This document shows positions 9,646 through 19,519 of a stretch of DNA of 64,000 nt, piece after piece. Origin of the DNA: Marinomonas sp. THO17. Lineage in GTDB: Bacteria > Pseudomonadota > Gammaproteobacteria > Pseudomonadales > Marinomonadaceae. The stretch spans positions 1,940,501 through 2,004,500 of the forward strand of contig NZ_AP031575.1 in the NCBI RefSeq assembly GCF_040436405.1, in the 5' to 3' direction. Every line of letters begins with the position of its first letter. Position 1 is the stretch's first letter. Under the pieces are notes generated by a model. It was not told the DNA's origin. It saw only the letters and a list, made by a program, of their open reading frames with translations, and made no database searches. The position numbers and the translations under genes were made by a program.

Positions 9646-10043
9646 TATTTTATTTTCCCTATAAATTCAACATAATCACGAATATAGTCACTTTCATCGT
9701 AGTATTCACTGGCTAACACTAAAAGCACGCAGTCTTCACTGAAATCATGCATTTCTCGCCATACCATGTCTTCAATTAAAATGCCTTTTGAGGCCGAATC
9801 CAACCACACTTCTTCACGATACTTACCATCATCTAAAACCATACGGCATCGACCTGTCACACAAACCGCTACTTGCTTTAGCTGCTTATGCGCATGAAAA
9901 CCACGAGCAACACCTTCCTGAGTACCAAATATGTAGTAAACGCGTTTAATATCAAATGGAATGGATTGCTGACTCTCTAACGCGACTAATGAACCACGAT
10001 CATCACCTAAAGAAGGGAAATTAATTAACTGAATCAAACTCAC
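9645..10043 (-). CDS. fdtA: dTDP-4-dehydro-6-deoxyglucose 3,4-ketoisomerase, FdtA/QdtA type
   Basis: The 132-residue cupin (WxcM-like) has the family signature [18 protein letters not shown]. The paired His residues are catalytic in characterised FdtA/QdtA enzymes. It converts the RmlB product into the 3-keto isomer, diverting dTDP-4-keto-6-deoxyglucose away from rhamnose. No rmlC or rmlD is present here, which agrees with that diversion. Start ATG 10043 overlaps the rfbA stop by 4 bases. FdtA (galacto) and QdtA (gluco) differ only in stereochemical outcome, so the symbol is tentative. Confidence 0.88.
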   Translation of the reverse strand: MSLIQLINFPSLGDDRGSLVALESQQSIPFDIKRVYYIFGTQEGVARGFHAHKQLKQVAVCVTGRCRMVLDDGKYREEVWLDSASKGILIEDMVWREMHDFSEDCVLLVLASEYYDESDYIRDYVEFIGKIK

Positions 10044-10921
10044 TTGCTTTCCTTAATAATTTCCAGTAAATATTGGCCATAGCTGTTTTTTTGAAGTACT
10101 TTTGCCTGTTTTTCAAGCTCTTCTTTTGTTAACCAGCCATAATTAAACGCAATCTCTTCCAAACAGGCTATTTTGTAACCTTGTCGCTTTTCAATGGTCT
10201 CGACAAATTGCGCAGCTTCTAGCAAACTCTCATGAGTACCAGTATCTAACCAAGCAAAGCCTCGACCTAGCATCTCCACATTTAGCATATTTTCCTTGAG
10301 GTACATTTCATTGAGACAAGTAATCTCAAGTTCATCACGTTCAGAGGGTTTTATCTTTTTAGCCAACTTAACGACAGAGTTATCGTAAAAATACAGTCCC
10401 GTTACCGCAAAATGAGATTTTGGTTTAATCGGCTTTTCTTCTATCGAAATGGCTTTTTGGTTTTCATCAAATTCGACAACCCCAAAACGCTCAGGATCTT
10501 TCACTTGGTAACCAAATACAGTTGCACCTTGACCATTTTTCGCGTTTTCCACAGCATGCTTTAACTTAGGTGTAAAACCTTGACCGTAGAAAATATTATC
10601 TCCCAAGACCAAACACACACTATCACTGCCAATAAAGTCTTCACCTAGAATGAAGGCTTGAGCAAGCCCATCAGGGCTCGGCTGCACCACATAACTTAAT
10701 TTAACACCAAACTTCGTCCCATCATCCAAAAGACGCTGAAAGCTTGCTTGATCTTCCGGCGTGGTAATAATGAGTATCTCTCGAATACCGGCCAACATAA
10801 GCACAGAAAGAGGATAGTAAATCAGTGGCTTGTCATAGACAGGAAGTAGTTGTTTAGACACCCCAATGGTAATTGGATAAAGCCGCGTACCTGAACCGCC
10901 AGCTAGTACTATGCCTTTCAT
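10040..10921 (-). CDS. rfbA: Glucose-1-phosphate thymidylyltransferase
   Basis: The 293-residue RmlA makes dTDP-glucose from dTTP and glucose 1-phosphate. The nucleotide-binding motif [16 protein letters not shown] is at the N-terminus, followed by [18 protein letters not shown] and the conserved LGDNIFYG and GLAQAF segments. Length matches the family (about 290). It overlaps rfbB by 4 bases, and together they supply dTDP-4-keto-6-deoxyglucose to the Fdt enzymes. Confidence 0.97.
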   Translation of the reverse strand: MKGIVLAGGSGTRLYPITIGVSKQLLPVYDKPLIYYPLSVLMLAGIREILIITTPEDQASFQRLLDDGTKFGVKLSYVVQPSPDGLAQAFILGEDFIGSDSVCLVLGDNIFYGQGFTPKLKHAVENAKNGQGATVFGYQVKDPERFGVVEFDENQKAISIEEKPIKPKSHFAVTGLYFYDNSVVKLAKKIKPSERDELEITCLNEMYLKENMLNVEMLGRGFAWLDTGTHESLLEAAQFVETIEKRQGYKIACLEEIAFNYGWLTKEELEKQAKVLQKNSYGQYLLEIIKESK

Positions 10922-12006
10922 TGTTGCAACTCCTGATCTAAAGTACCCAAGCGCTCACGCTGATAAGAACCATCTTGAACATTGTTACACCAATCTTGGT
11001 TAGCCAAATACCATTCAACGGTTTTACGTAGTCCTGTTTCGAAAGTTTCACGTGGTCGCCAGCCCAATTCACAACTCATCTTTGATGAATCAATGGCATA
11101 GCGACGATCATGACCTGGGCGATCGGTCACAAATGTGATCTGTTCCGCGTATTTAGTTTCTTTAGGACGAAGTTCATCCAAAATCGCACAAATGGCTTTA
11201 ACCACGTCAACGTTTTTCTTTTCGTTGTGACCGCCGATATTGTAGGTCTCGCCTACTTCACCTTCAGTAACAACTTTATACAAGGCTTGAGCATGATCTT
11301 CTACATACAACCAGTCGCGTACTTGATCACCTTTGCCATATATAGGCAAAGGCTTACCTTCTAATGCATTTAGAATAACCAATGGAATTAGCTTTTCTGG
11401 AAAATGATATGGTCCATAGTTATTAGAACAATTAGTCACTATCGTTGGGAAACCATAAGTGCGCAACCAAGCACGAACCAAATGATCACTGGAAGCTTTA
11501 CTCGCAGAATAAGGGCTGCTAGGTGCATAAGGTGTGGTTTCTGTAAATAATGGTAGCTCACCTTTGATTTCATCAGGGTGTGGCAAGTCACCGTAAACTT
11601 CATCTGTGGAAATATGGTGGAAACGAAATGCGTTTTTTCGATTTTCTTCCAAAGAATTCCAATACTCACGAGCTGCTTCCAACAATGTGTAAGTTCCCAC
11701 TATATTGGTTTGAATAAAATCGGCAGGACCAGTAATAGAGCGATCAACGTGACTTTCTGCAGCTAAATGCATCACAGCATCTGGTTGCTGTGTTTGAAAA
11801 ACACAGTCTAGCGCTACTTTATCACTAATATCAACCCGTTCGAAGGCATAACGAGCTGACTTATCAACATCAGTAAGACTTTCGAGATTTCCCGCGTAAG
11901 TCAGCTTATCAACATTCACTACACTGTCTTGGGTATTTTGGATAATGTAGCGGATTACTGCAGAACCAATAAAACCCGCACCGCCTGTTACTAATATACA
12001 CGCCAC
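10918..12006 (-). CDS. rfbB: dTDP-glucose 4,6-dehydratase
   Basis: This 362-residue extended SDR enzyme has the NAD-binding [13 protein letters not shown] at the N-terminus. The catalytic YSASK lies in [15 protein letters not shown] and the family segment [11 protein letters not shown] is present. It removes water from dTDP-glucose to give dTDP-4-keto-6-deoxyglucose. It is the first gene after the GT11 gene and its 157-base spacer, so the block 12006 to 8060 forms a tightly overlapping sub-operon for one amino sugar. Confidence 0.97.
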   Translation of the reverse strand: MACILVTGGAGFIGSAVIRYIIQNTQDSVVNVDKLTYAGNLESLTDVDKSARYAFERVDISDKVALDCVFQTQQPDAVMHLAAESHVDRSITGPADFIQTNIVGTYTLLEAAREYWNSLEENRKNAFRFHHISTDEVYGDLPHPDEIKGELPLFTETTPYAPSSPYSASKASSDHLVRAWLRTYGFPTIVTNCSNNYGPYHFPEKLIPLVILNALEGKPLPIYGKGDQVRDWLYVEDHAQALYKVVTEGEVGETYNIGGHNEKKNVDVVKAICAILDELRPKETKYAEQITFVTDRPGHDRRYAIDSSKMSCELGWRPRETFETGLRKTVEWYLANQDWCNNVQDGSYQRERLGTLDQELQQ

Positions 12007-12163
12007 TGTGCAATAACCTCTTCATTCCAGTACATAATCTTGATATTACCTCCTAACCCTTACCTATCAACCCAAAAAACACTAAAAATAAAAGAAAAAC
12101 CAAAAAAACATTACCAAAGCAGCTATTAAGATTAATTATTAAAAAAACATCCTCTATCGCAAA

Positions 12164-13150
12164 CTATTCTACTACAATCCAGTCTGCTGGATAATAATCT
12201 TCAGGATAGTTATATTTTTCAATGCCACATGCCTCTCTAGCTCTTAAAACAATTTTATTGGGATTTCTATTAAGGTATGCAGCCCACCAAGCAAAAGAAC
12301 TAAAACCAGTCGTTATATTATTCTGGCAGCAGCTCATTAAATATAAATCTTCATACCCATGGTCAGCGTCATTATGATCAACCAATCGATAATTCTCTGG
12401 AAGATTAAAATTCTCTCTAACCCAATCCATATCGTTAGAAAATATAAAAAACACTGGATCCTCTATTCTATCCAAAAAATAATTTATAGCTTTTTTATAA
12501 TACTCCCTATTTATAATACCTTTATACCATAAAGAAACTTCATCAATACTTACAGCATCACCTCTTCTTATATGAACAGATATAGAATTAACACTTTCAA
12601 TATGAGACTTAACATCTCTACCAATATCACTCAATGGAACCTTCAAGGTCGAAAGCTCTTCAATCAGATCTTCTTTAATAAAATCAAAATACTTATAACT
12701 TGAAAAAAAACCTCTCAAAAAACAATCTTTATCGACTAAAAATATATCTTTACGAAAGCTTAACGTCCAATCTACTCTATCATCTTCTAAAAAGACTTTT
12801 CTATTATCAAAAACACCATCAGAACTAGGCAATTTAATTATTTTACTAGATCTTAACCTTCTAGCCAAAAAAAGCAAAATACGATTTTTTCTAACAAAGT
12901 CTACAAACCAATTAATCAACCCTTTCTCTTTTTTTACTCCTGATATAAAAAAATCAACCTCATCCTCTGAAATAAAATCTAACTCTTCAACAAATTTATC
13001 TAAACCAAACCACTCTTCATCTAGATTTATCGGATCCTTATACAATTTAAGAGTTGTACCTTTCATTTTAGCAATAGCTTTACCTGTACTATACTGAAAA
13101 AGCTGATTACCTAGACCGCATTTCAAGTTAATTATAATCAAAACCAACAC
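12164..13150 (-). CDS. GT11 family alpha-1,2-fucosyltransferase (start uncertain)
   Basis: The 328-residue product has the GT11 hallmarks: N-terminal LKCGLGNQLFQYSTGKA, the GDP-fucose-binding HIRRGDAV and the late TGFSSFAWWAAYLN motif. It should move L-fucose from GDP-fucose to a polymer sugar, in line with gmd and fcl upstream. No ATG precedes the conserved N-terminus. Candidate starts are GTG 13150, TTG 13147 and TTG 13141. An AGG at 13152-13150 is best spaced for TTG 13141, which would also match the usual start of the family. The gene is strongly AT-rich and has unusually long spacers on both sides. Confidence 0.87.
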   Translation of the reverse strand: MLVLIIINLKCGLGNQLFQYSTGKAIAKMKGTTLKLYKDPINLDEEWFGLDKFVEELDFISEDEVDFFISGVKKEKGLINWFVDFVRKNRILLFLARRLRSSKIIKLPSSDGVFDNRKVFLEDDRVDWTLSFRKDIFLVDKDCFLRGFFSSYKYFDFIKEDLIEELSTLKVPLSDIGRDVKSHIESVNSISVHIRRGDAVSIDEVSLWYKGIINREYYKKAINYFLDRIEDPVFFIFSNDMDWVRENFNLPENYRLVDHNDADHGYEDLYLMSCCQNNITTGFSSFAWWAAYLNRNPNKIVLRAREACGIEKYNYPEDYYPADWIVVE

Positions 13151-13368
13151 CTAAAATTAAATTTCTATTGAACTAAACCATGACACTTAGCTAGAACTTT
13201 ACCAAAAAGTATCACAACTCAGCGATATTACCTTCTAGCAAAAATTTTCCATAGGCTCTACATTTTTTCAATATCACAAATAGAACTGAGCACAAAATCA
13301 GAATTCAGTGTAGTAGTGAAACTGCCCACCTTGGGCTGTACTAAATAACATCATTATCTTTACTAAAA

Positions 13369-14331
13369 TTAGCATTTAACACTCATTTGATTCGCCAAAA
13401 ACCACTCATAGCTTTTCGTCAAACCTTGCTCCAAGCCAACCTTCGCAGTCCACCCAAGCCTTCCCAAACGAGATACATCCATGAGCTTTCTAGGTGAACC
13501 ATCTGACTTACTGGTATCCCATTCAATTTTCCCTTGGTAGCCCACCACCTTCGCAACCGTTTCTGTAAGCTCTTTGATCGTACAATCAACCCCACTGCCT
13601 ACGTTAATGTGTGACAGCATCGGCCGAGTTTCTTTCTGATAGGTCTCATCGTCTAAATTCATTACAAAAATAGACGCTGCTGCCATGTCATCCACGTATA
13701 AGAACTCACGCATGGGCGTACCCGTTCCCCATGCAATCACCACTGGTGAATTAGCTTCTTTGGCTTCATGGAAACGACGAATCAACGCTGGAATAACATG
13801 ACTATTTTCTGGGTGAAAATTATCGTTTTCTCCATATAAATTTGTTGGCATGACACTACGGTAATCACAACCATATTGACGATTATAGCTTTCACAGAGT
13901 TTGATACCAGCAATCTTAGCAATAGCATAAGGCTCATTTGAGGGCTCTAATATTGCTGTAAGTAATGCATCTTCTTGCATCGGTTGCTTTGCTAACTTTG
14001 GATAGATGCAGGATGATCCTAAAAACAAAAGCTTTTGAACATCATTTTTGTGTGCAGCATGAATAACATTAGCTTCAATCATGAGATTTTCATAAATGAA
14101 ATCAGCTGGATAAACATTGTTTGCATGTATGCCGCCAACTTTTGCTGCAGCTAAGTAAACTTGGTCTATAGACTGTTCTGCGAAAAAATTTTGTACCGCT
14201 TGCTGATTCGTCAGATCAAGCTCATTTCGATCAGCTGTAATAATATAATTATTCAGATCTTGGGACAGTTGGCGAACCAGCGCACTCCCCACCATCCCAT
14301 TATGACCAGCTACAAAAATTCTTACACTCAT
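13369..14331 (-). CDS. fcl: GDP-L-fucose synthase
   Basis: The 320-residue SDR enzyme has the NADP motif [11 protein letters not shown], the GSSCIYPK loop, the catalytic YAIAK and the [11 protein letters not shown] segment of GDP-4-keto-6-deoxymannose 3,5-epimerase/4-reductase. It converts the Gmd product to GDP-L-fucose. The gene lies 15 bases after the methyltransferase gene. The end is followed by a 218-base AT-rich spacer before the GT11 gene. Confidence 0.96.
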   Translation of the reverse strand: MSVRIFVAGHNGMVGSALVRQLSQDLNNYIITADRNELDLTNQQAVQNFFAEQSIDQVYLAAAKVGGIHANNVYPADFIYENLMIEANVIHAAHKNDVQKLLFLGSSCIYPKLAKQPMQEDALLTAILEPSNEPYAIAKIAGIKLCESYNRQYGCDYRSVMPTNLYGENDNFHPENSHVIPALIRRFHEAKEANSPVVIAWGTGTPMREFLYVDDMAAASIFVMNLDDETYQKETRPMLSHINVGSGVDCTIKELTETVAKVVGYQGKIEWDTSKSDGSPRKLMDVSRLGRLGWTAKVGLEQGLTKSYEWFLANQMSVKC

Positions 14332-14346
14332 TTAAATATCTACCTT

Positions 14347-14883
14347 TTATTTCATAGCCTCAATATTCAAACTCATTAAAAGCCCGTTTTCCTTATCCAT
14401 ATGAGGCAGATATGCCTGTGAAAAATCATCTAAATCACAGTGTTCAGTATTTCTCCAGTCATATAATGCAACTTCTCTAAAGCCCACACACTTCAACTTT
14501 TCTGTTAGTAAATTTTCATCAAAAATCATGTTGTGATAGTCATTCTGATTAGCTTTCTGCCCCCCCACCACCAACCCCAAAAGAAGCTCTAGATCTTTAG
14601 GATTATCATTATAATACTTAACAACTGCACCAAAATCAGGCACTGCAACCCTTAAAATACCGTTTGGCTTTAACACTCTAAACCATTCCATGAGCACCTT
14701 TTTATACTCATTTCTTCCAAAATGCTCTAGAACGTGTGAAGCATAAATAAGATCAACAGAGTTATCCCCCGCAAAATGTAAATCATCAACCGAAGTTTTA
14801 TAATCTATGTGATCTAAATCTAACAAATCTATATGAACAAACCCTGCTATAAATTTTTTACCACATCCTAAATGTAGCTTCAT
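14347..14883 (-). CDS. Class I SAM-dependent methyltransferase
   Basis: The 178-residue protein has motif I LHLGCGKKFIAGFVHIDL, the post-I acidic stretch, and SHVLEHF plus FRVLKPNGILRVAVPD, typical of small Methyltransf_11-type enzymes. It sits between gmd and fcl, so it may methylate a sugar of the polymer, but the substrate is not evident. A run of seven G on the coding strand (plus-strand C7 at 14560-14566) encodes Gly-Gly. Confidence 0.85.
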   Translation of the reverse strand: MKLHLGCGKKFIAGFVHIDLLDLDHIDYKTSVDDLHFAGDNSVDLIYASHVLEHFGRNEYKKVLMEWFRVLKPNGILRVAVPDFGAVVKYYNDNPKDLELLLGLVVGGQKANQNDYHNMIFDENLLTEKLKCVGFREVALYDWRNTEHCDLDDFSQAYLPHMDKENGLLMSLNIEAMK

Positions 14884-14924
14884 AAATTACTCCTAATTTC
14901 AATTTCAAAAGAAAATTTCTTGTC

Positions 14925-16019
14925 TTAACCATAACTATTTAGCAAAGAATAACGTTTAGCGAGCTTTAAGTCTTCTCCGACCATTTCAGCACACATTTCT
15001 TGCACAGTAATCTCTGGTATCCAACCCAATTTTTGCTTCGCTTTACTTGGGTCACCCAATAGGGTTTCTACTTCTGCAGGGCGGAAATAACGTGGGTCTA
15101 TCTGTACCACCACATCACCGACTTTAAGTGAAGGCGCTTTATCACCCTCAATTTCGGTAACAATGGCCTTTTCATTTATCCCTTCACCTTCAAACTTCAA
15201 ACTAATACCCAGCTCTTTTGCCGACCATTCGATAAACTGGCGCACAGAATATTGCACACCTGTGGCAATTACAAAGTCTTCCGCTTGTTCTTGTTGAAGC
15301 ATCATCCACTGCATGCGCACATAGTCTTTAGCATGGCCCCAGTCACGCAAAGCATCCATGTTCCCCATGTACAGGCATTTCTCTAAACCTTGTGCAATGT
15401 TTGCCAAACCACGGGTAATCTTACGAGTTACGAAGGTCTCACCACGACGAGGCGATTCATGGTTAAACAAAATGCCATTACACGCATACATGCCGTAACA
15501 TTCACGATAATTCACCACAATCCAATAAGCATACATTTTCGCTACAGCATAAGGCGAACGAGGATAAAAAGGCGTGGTTTCTTTTTGAGGTATTTCCTGC
15601 ACTAAGCCGTAAAGTTCAGAAGTAGAGGCTTGATAGAATTTGGTTTTTTTTTCTAAACCCAACAAACGAATCGCTTCCAACAAACGTAGTGTACCCATAG
15701 CATCTACATCCGCTGTATATTCAGGTGATTCAAACGAAACCGCCACATGAGACTGAGCTCCAAGGTTATAAACTTCATCCGGCTGTACTTCTTGTAAAAT
15801 ACGCGTTAAGTTCGAAGAATCGGTCAAATCACCATAGTGTAAAATGAAGTTAGCATTATCCACATGAGGATCTTGAAGAATATGGTCGACACGCTGCGTA
15901 TTAAATGAGGAAGCACGACGTTTAATACCGTGTACTTCGTAGCCTTTTTCTAATAAAAACTCGGCTAGATAAGAACCATCCTGGCCTGTTACACCGGTAA
16001 TGAGTGCTTTTTTCTTCAT
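14925..16019 (-). CDS. gmd: GDP-mannose 4,6-dehydratase
   Basis: The 364-residue enzyme shows [19 protein letters not shown] at the N-terminus, [11 protein letters not shown] and the catalytic [12 protein letters not shown] segment. It makes GDP-4-keto-6-deoxymannose from GDP-mannose, the first committed step to GDP-L-fucose. It lies between manB (37-base gap) and the methyltransferase (41-base gap). Length and motifs are normal for the family. Confidence 0.97.
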   Translation of the reverse strand: MKKKALITGVTGQDGSYLAEFLLEKGYEVHGIKRRASSFNTQRVDHILQDPHVDNANFILHYGDLTDSSNLTRILQEVQPDEVYNLGAQSHVAVSFESPEYTADVDAMGTLRLLEAIRLLGLEKKTKFYQASTSELYGLVQEIPQKETTPFYPRSPYAVAKMYAYWIVVNYRECYGMYACNGILFNHESPRRGETFVTRKITRGLANIAQGLEKCLYMGNMDALRDWGHAKDYVRMQWMMLQQEQAEDFVIATGVQYSVRQFIEWSAKELGISLKFEGEGINEKAIVTEIEGDKAPSLKVGDVVVQIDPRYFRPAEVETLLGDPSKAKQKLGWIPEITVQEMCAEMVGEDLKLAKRYSLLNSYG

Positions 16020-16056
16020 TTGAACTCCAAACTATTCTTTTCTTTGTAATTAATAT

Positions 16057-17535
16057 CTAGTTAACTAAATCTATAACTTTTTTAACTATTTGAATTGATT
16101 GCCAATAACTACTAGCTTCCACATAACACCTCAGCTCAGGTGCATTCCCAGAAGGTCTTAAGTGAATAATATCGTCGTTATTTAGCGTTATTCGCAGTCC
16201 ATCGGTTTCATCCATAGAAACCACTTTTAGCGTTTCGCCTTCCACTGATATAGCTGACAATAGTTCAGCTTGCTTCACTTTACTGTTTTTTAACTCGGTA
16301 ATTAATTGCTTACTGTTTTCTGTTGGTATGTCTTTAACTCGATCACTCGCAGTATATCTTGCAGCAAAGTTTTCGGATAAACGGCTAATGGGCTTATTCT
16401 CATTGTGAGACATGGCGAAGACGATGAGGATAGGTAATATAGAGTCGCGCGTTGGTAAGGCTTTCAAAATTTGTTCATTCAGAAGCAAATCTGATCTAAC
16501 CAAAAAACCACCGTTCGCTTCATATCCTACAACACTAGCATTCTCATTCGATTCAGCCAGTTTTTCCATCCCTGCAATCACATAAGGAGAACCTATCTTG
16601 GTTCTTAAACTGGCTCTTTTAGGAATCTGTTTTATTCCTTCCAACTCCAAAACAGAGTTCACATTCACCGGCGCTGCGACATGCGTTGCCTTAAGGTAAT
16701 TTGCACAGAGCACACCAAGAATATCACCTCGTAACCATTCGCCTTTGTCGTTGGCAATAAGCGGTCTATCACCATCTCCATCCGTCGAAACAATAGCATC
16801 CAGTAAATGATCTTTCGCCCAGTTTAATCCTTTTTGCACATCCTCTTGTGATACCGCTTCGGTATCAATTGGCACAAAGGTATCTGTTCGCTCTAACGAA
16901 ACTACTTCGGCACCAAAGTGCACCAAAAGATCTTTGATGACATCACGGGCAACACTGGAATGCTCATATACGCCAATACGCTTTCCTTGAAGCATGTTTT
17001 TTGGGAACAAAGTAGTGTATCGCTGCTTAAATGACGCAATCGCAGAGGTATCTATTTTCGGTAAAGTAAAATTAGCAACTTGATCGACAATGGATTCAGG
17101 GATCTCAAAACTGCCCTCCAAGATAGCCGCTTCATCCATTTTACTTATTTCACCATCAGGTCGATAAAATTTGATGCCATTGCGATCAAAGGGAATATGG
17201 CTACCAGTAATCATTACGGCTGGCATGGTGTTTTGCATGGCATAAAAAGCAAGAGCGGGGGTTGGCAAATCCCCACAGTAAATCACTTCCACCCCTTTAG
17301 ATTCAACGGCAAGAATGCAAGCCTTAGCCATATCAGGACTACTGGGTCGCAAATCGATCCCTATCGCAACTCGATCAGCAGTAGGGCAAACCGTTTGCAA
17401 AAACGAGCGAACATAAGCAAAGCATAAGGCAGGAGTAAGGTCCTTAACCAATCCTCGCACACCACTGGTACCAAATGCCACACCCAATGCCTCACTCAGC
17501 TGTTGTACTTTTAAGGCCTTTAACATCATATTCAT
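16057..17535 (-). CDS. manB: Phosphomannomutase
   Basis: The 492-residue phosphohexomutase interconverts mannose 6-phosphate and mannose 1-phosphate. It has FGTSGVRGLV near the N-terminus, the phosphoserine loop VMITGSHIPFDRNGIKF, the metal-binding DGDGDRPLIAND and a C-terminal RPSGNAPELRCYVEA phosphate-binding loop. The first ATG (17535) overlaps the TAA of manC as TAATG. Codons 3 and 4 are also ATG, so the exact start is uncertain by a few residues. With manC it supplies GDP-mannose to gmd. Confidence 0.95.
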   Translation of the reverse strand: MNMMLKALKVQQLSEALGVAFGTSGVRGLVKDLTPALCFAYVRSFLQTVCPTADRVAIGIDLRPSSPDMAKACILAVESKGVEVIYCGDLPTPALAFYAMQNTMPAVMITGSHIPFDRNGIKFYRPDGEISKMDEAAILEGSFEIPESIVDQVANFTLPKIDTSAIASFKQRYTTLFPKNMLQGKRIGVYEHSSVARDVIKDLLVHFGAEVVSLERTDTFVPIDTEAVSQEDVQKGLNWAKDHLLDAIVSTDGDGDRPLIANDKGEWLRGDILGVLCANYLKATHVAAPVNVNSVLELEGIKQIPKRASLRTKIGSPYVIAGMEKLAESNENASVVGYEANGGFLVRSDLLLNEQILKALPTRDSILPILIVFAMSHNENKPISRLSENFAARYTASDRVKDIPTENSKQLITELKNSKVKQAELLSAISVEGETLKVVSMDETDGLRITLNNDDIIHLRPSGNAPELRCYVEASSYWQSIQIVKKVIDLVN

Positions 17536-18932
17536 TATCGCCCATAACGATCGCTGAAGCGCACGATATCATCTTCGCCCAAATAACTACCGGACTGCAC
17601 TTCCACCAGCTCTAGTGGTATTTTGCCTGGGTTTTCCAAAGCGTGAACCACACCGACAGGAATGTATGTGGACTCATTCTCGGTAAGTAAAATCTCTTGG
17701 TCGCCATTTTGTACTTTGGCGGTGCCAGATACCACCACCCAATGCTCTGCACGATGGTGATGCATCTGAACACTGAGTTTCTCTCCGGGCTTGACCATAA
17801 TACGCTTTACTTGGTGACGATCACCCAAATCCACCGTTTCATAGGTTCCCCAAGGGCGATGCACCGTCGTATGGAACATATGCTCTTCGCGGTTTTCTTG
17901 TTTGATACGCTTCACGATTTTTTTAACGTCTTGGGCTTGGTTTTTATCCATGACCAAAACGGCATCAGCGGTTTCGACAATAACTAAATCTTTAACACCC
18001 ACTGCGGCAATCAAACGGGACTCAGAACGAATCAAGGAATTGCTGGTCCCTTCCACCATCACATCACCTAACAGTACGTTTTGATTTTCATCTTTATCGG
18101 CATAGTCATACAAAGCATCCCAAGCCCCAATGTCACTCCAATCTCCCGTATAAGGCACCACTTTGGCTTTATGGGTCGGCTCCATGACAGCAAAGTCAAT
18201 CGACTCTTCAGGACATTGTGCAAAGAGTTCTGCATCAATACGCACAAAATCCATGTCTTCATTGCGCTTTTCATAAGCTGCAATAACAGCATCTGCAATG
18301 TCTTTTCTATGAGTATATAATTCCGCTAGATAAGAAGCCGCTTGGAATAAGAACATGCCGCTGTTCCAAAGATACTCTCCCGAAGCTAAATAGCCTTGCG
18401 CGGTTTCAAAATCAGGCTTCTCAACAAACTCAGCAACTTGGTAATTTTCACCAGAACGAATGTAACCATAGCCGGTTTCAGGACGAGTTGGCTGAACCCC
18501 GAAGGTGACGAGAGCATCCTCTTTAGCAAGTTCTGCCGCTTTTAAAATACTGGTTTCAAACGCCTTAACATCGCGAATCACATGATCGGCAGGCAACACT
18601 AACATAAGCGCATCTTCGCCGTATTTTTGTTTCACTTCCAATGCTGCTAACTCAATGGCTGGCGCGGTATTACGACCTTCTGGTTCTAGTACAATGCTCG
18701 TTTGTTTAAAACCAATCGATTGCAACTGTTGCGCAATCAGGAATCGGTGATCCTCATTACAGACCACAATAGGATCGGAAACATCCAATGAGTGAGTGCG
18801 AAGTAGAGTTTGCTGCAGAAGGCTGTATTCTTGATCCGTAAAAGGCAAACACTGCTTAGGGAAATGCTCACGAGAAAGCGGCCAAAGGCGGCTACCAACA
18901 CCGCCCGATAAAATTACTGGTATGATTTTCAC
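17535..18932 (-). CDS. manC: Mannose-1-phosphate guanylyltransferase / mannose-6-phosphate isomerase
   Basis: The 465-residue bifunctional protein has an N-terminal nucleotidyltransferase domain (PVILSGGVGSRLWPLSRE, then FVEKPD) and a C-terminal cupin isomerase domain with HHHRAEHWVVVSGTA and PVGVVHALENPG. It produces GDP-mannose, the precursor for GDP-L-fucose here. It is the first enzyme gene after the regulator at 18968-19294, separated by 35 bases, and is coupled to manB by a one-base overlap. Confidence 0.96.
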   Translation of the reverse strand: MKIIPVILSGGVGSRLWPLSREHFPKQCLPFTDQEYSLLQQTLLRTHSLDVSDPIVVCNEDHRFLIAQQLQSIGFKQTSIVLEPEGRNTAPAIELAALEVKQKYGEDALMLVLPADHVIRDVKAFETSILKAAELAKEDALVTFGVQPTRPETGYGYIRSGENYQVAEFVEKPDFETAQGYLASGEYLWNSGMFLFQAASYLAELYTHRKDIADAVIAAYEKRNEDMDFVRIDAELFAQCPEESIDFAVMEPTHKAKVVPYTGDWSDIGAWDALYDYADKDENQNVLLGDVMVEGTSNSLIRSESRLIAAVGVKDLVIVETADAVLVMDKNQAQDVKKIVKRIKQENREEHMFHTTVHRPWGTYETVDLGDRHQVKRIMVKPGEKLSVQMHHHRAEHWVVVSGTAKVQNGDQEILLTENESTYIPVGVVHALENPGKIPLELVEVQSGSYLGEDDIVRFSDRYGR

Positions 18933-18967
18933 TTTGTATCCTTGGCTATTTCCTAATTTTAATTAAG

Positions 18968-19294
18968 TTACTTTTTTGCAGACACCTCAAGACGAAGCTG
19001 TTCTATTTCTTTTTCCAGCGCCTCGTATTCAGCTACTTTTCTTTTCAAAAATTTCTTGGTTAGAGAAACTTTTTCCTCAATACCCTTTGGCGTTAAAAGG
19101 TACAAATAACCAACTTTATTGGTATTGTTTTTAAAGTTATCTACTTTGACTAGACCCTTTTCAATTAACGCTTTTAAGCAAAAGTTTGTTTTTCCTAAAC
19201 TGATACCTAAACGCTTAGCCAACTCACGCTGACTGATGTCGGGGTCTTGCTCAAGCTCTTTTAAAATTTTCAAACGATACTCATCGATCGACAC
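18968..19294 (-). CDS. MarR-type EPS-associated transcriptional regulator
   Basis: The 108-residue protein has a winged helix at the N-terminus (ISQRELAKRLGISLGKTNFCLKAL is the recognition region) followed by a Lys/Glu-rich coiled coil. This is the pattern of the small MarR-family regulators found at the head of exopolysaccharide operons. As first gene of the 19-kb operon it probably senses or sets expression of the downstream genes. A 15-base inverted repeat and a sigma-70-like promoter lie just upstream. Direction of control (activator or repressor) is not known from sequence. Confidence 0.87.
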   Translation of the reverse strand: MSIDEYRLKILKELEQDPDISQRELAKRLGISLGKTNFCLKALIEKGLVKVDNFKNNTNKVGYLYLLTPKGIEEKVSLTKKFLKRKVAEYEALEKEIEQLRLEVSAKK

Positions 19295-19367
19295 GAAGCA
19301 AGCCTTTTTAAAGTGTTAAGCAAACTAATCCCTAAAACAGGAAACTATGCGAATAATAGCGAACACC

Positions 19368-19382
19368 GTTCACAATGTGAAC
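19368..19382. promoter_or_regulatory. Candidate operator, perfect inverted repeat GTTCAC-N3-GTGAAC
   Basis: The 15 bases GTTCACAATGTGAAC form a perfect 6+3+6 inverted repeat placed directly downstream of the predicted -10 element of the regulator gene. A second partial arm (GAACACCGTTC, 19361-19371) overlaps it. Position over the start of transcription fits a site where a regulator blocks initiation. The MarR-type protein encoded next is the obvious candidate ligand, by inference. Confidence 0.5.
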
Positions 19383-19383
19383 A

Positions 19384-19412
19384 ATGCTAAAGCAATGTTT
19401 AGATATATGCAA
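19384..19412 (-). promoter_or_regulatory. Candidate promoter of the polysaccharide operon
   Basis: On the minus strand a TTGCAT (19412-19407) and a TAGCAT (19389-19384) are separated by 17 bases, a reasonable sigma-70 match (4 of 6 in each box). The expected start point falls within the inverted repeat at 19368-19382. No RfaH ops element (GGCGGTAG) was seen in the leader. Inferred by reading only. Confidence 0.45.
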
Positions 19413-19427
19413 AGAGGAATATTTGAT

Positions 19428-19464
19428 TTTCCATACCCATTATGGCTTTCCATACCCACTTGGC
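19428..19464. repeat. Tandem pair of 12-bp direct repeats (TTTCCATACCCA), 19-bp period
   Basis: TTTCCATACCCA occurs at 19428-19439 and 19447-19458, and similarity continues into the following bases (TTATGGC and CTTGGC). The two copies are spaced 19 bp apart, starting about 16 bp upstream of the predicted -35 of the operon promoter. They could be paired activator sites for the polysaccharide operon or serve the divergent gene at 19520. Confidence 0.55.
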
Positions 19465-19519
19465 TCCCCGGCATTTTTGGTTTAGTCTTTTAAACTGTCT
19501 GTGCGGTACAGGGATACTT

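Noticed and set aside
13151..13368. Degraded insertion sequence or gene in the spacer before the GT11 gene
   Set aside because: No terminal inverted repeats, target duplication or long frame could be found. The GCCC/GGGC hairpin at about 13325 is weak.
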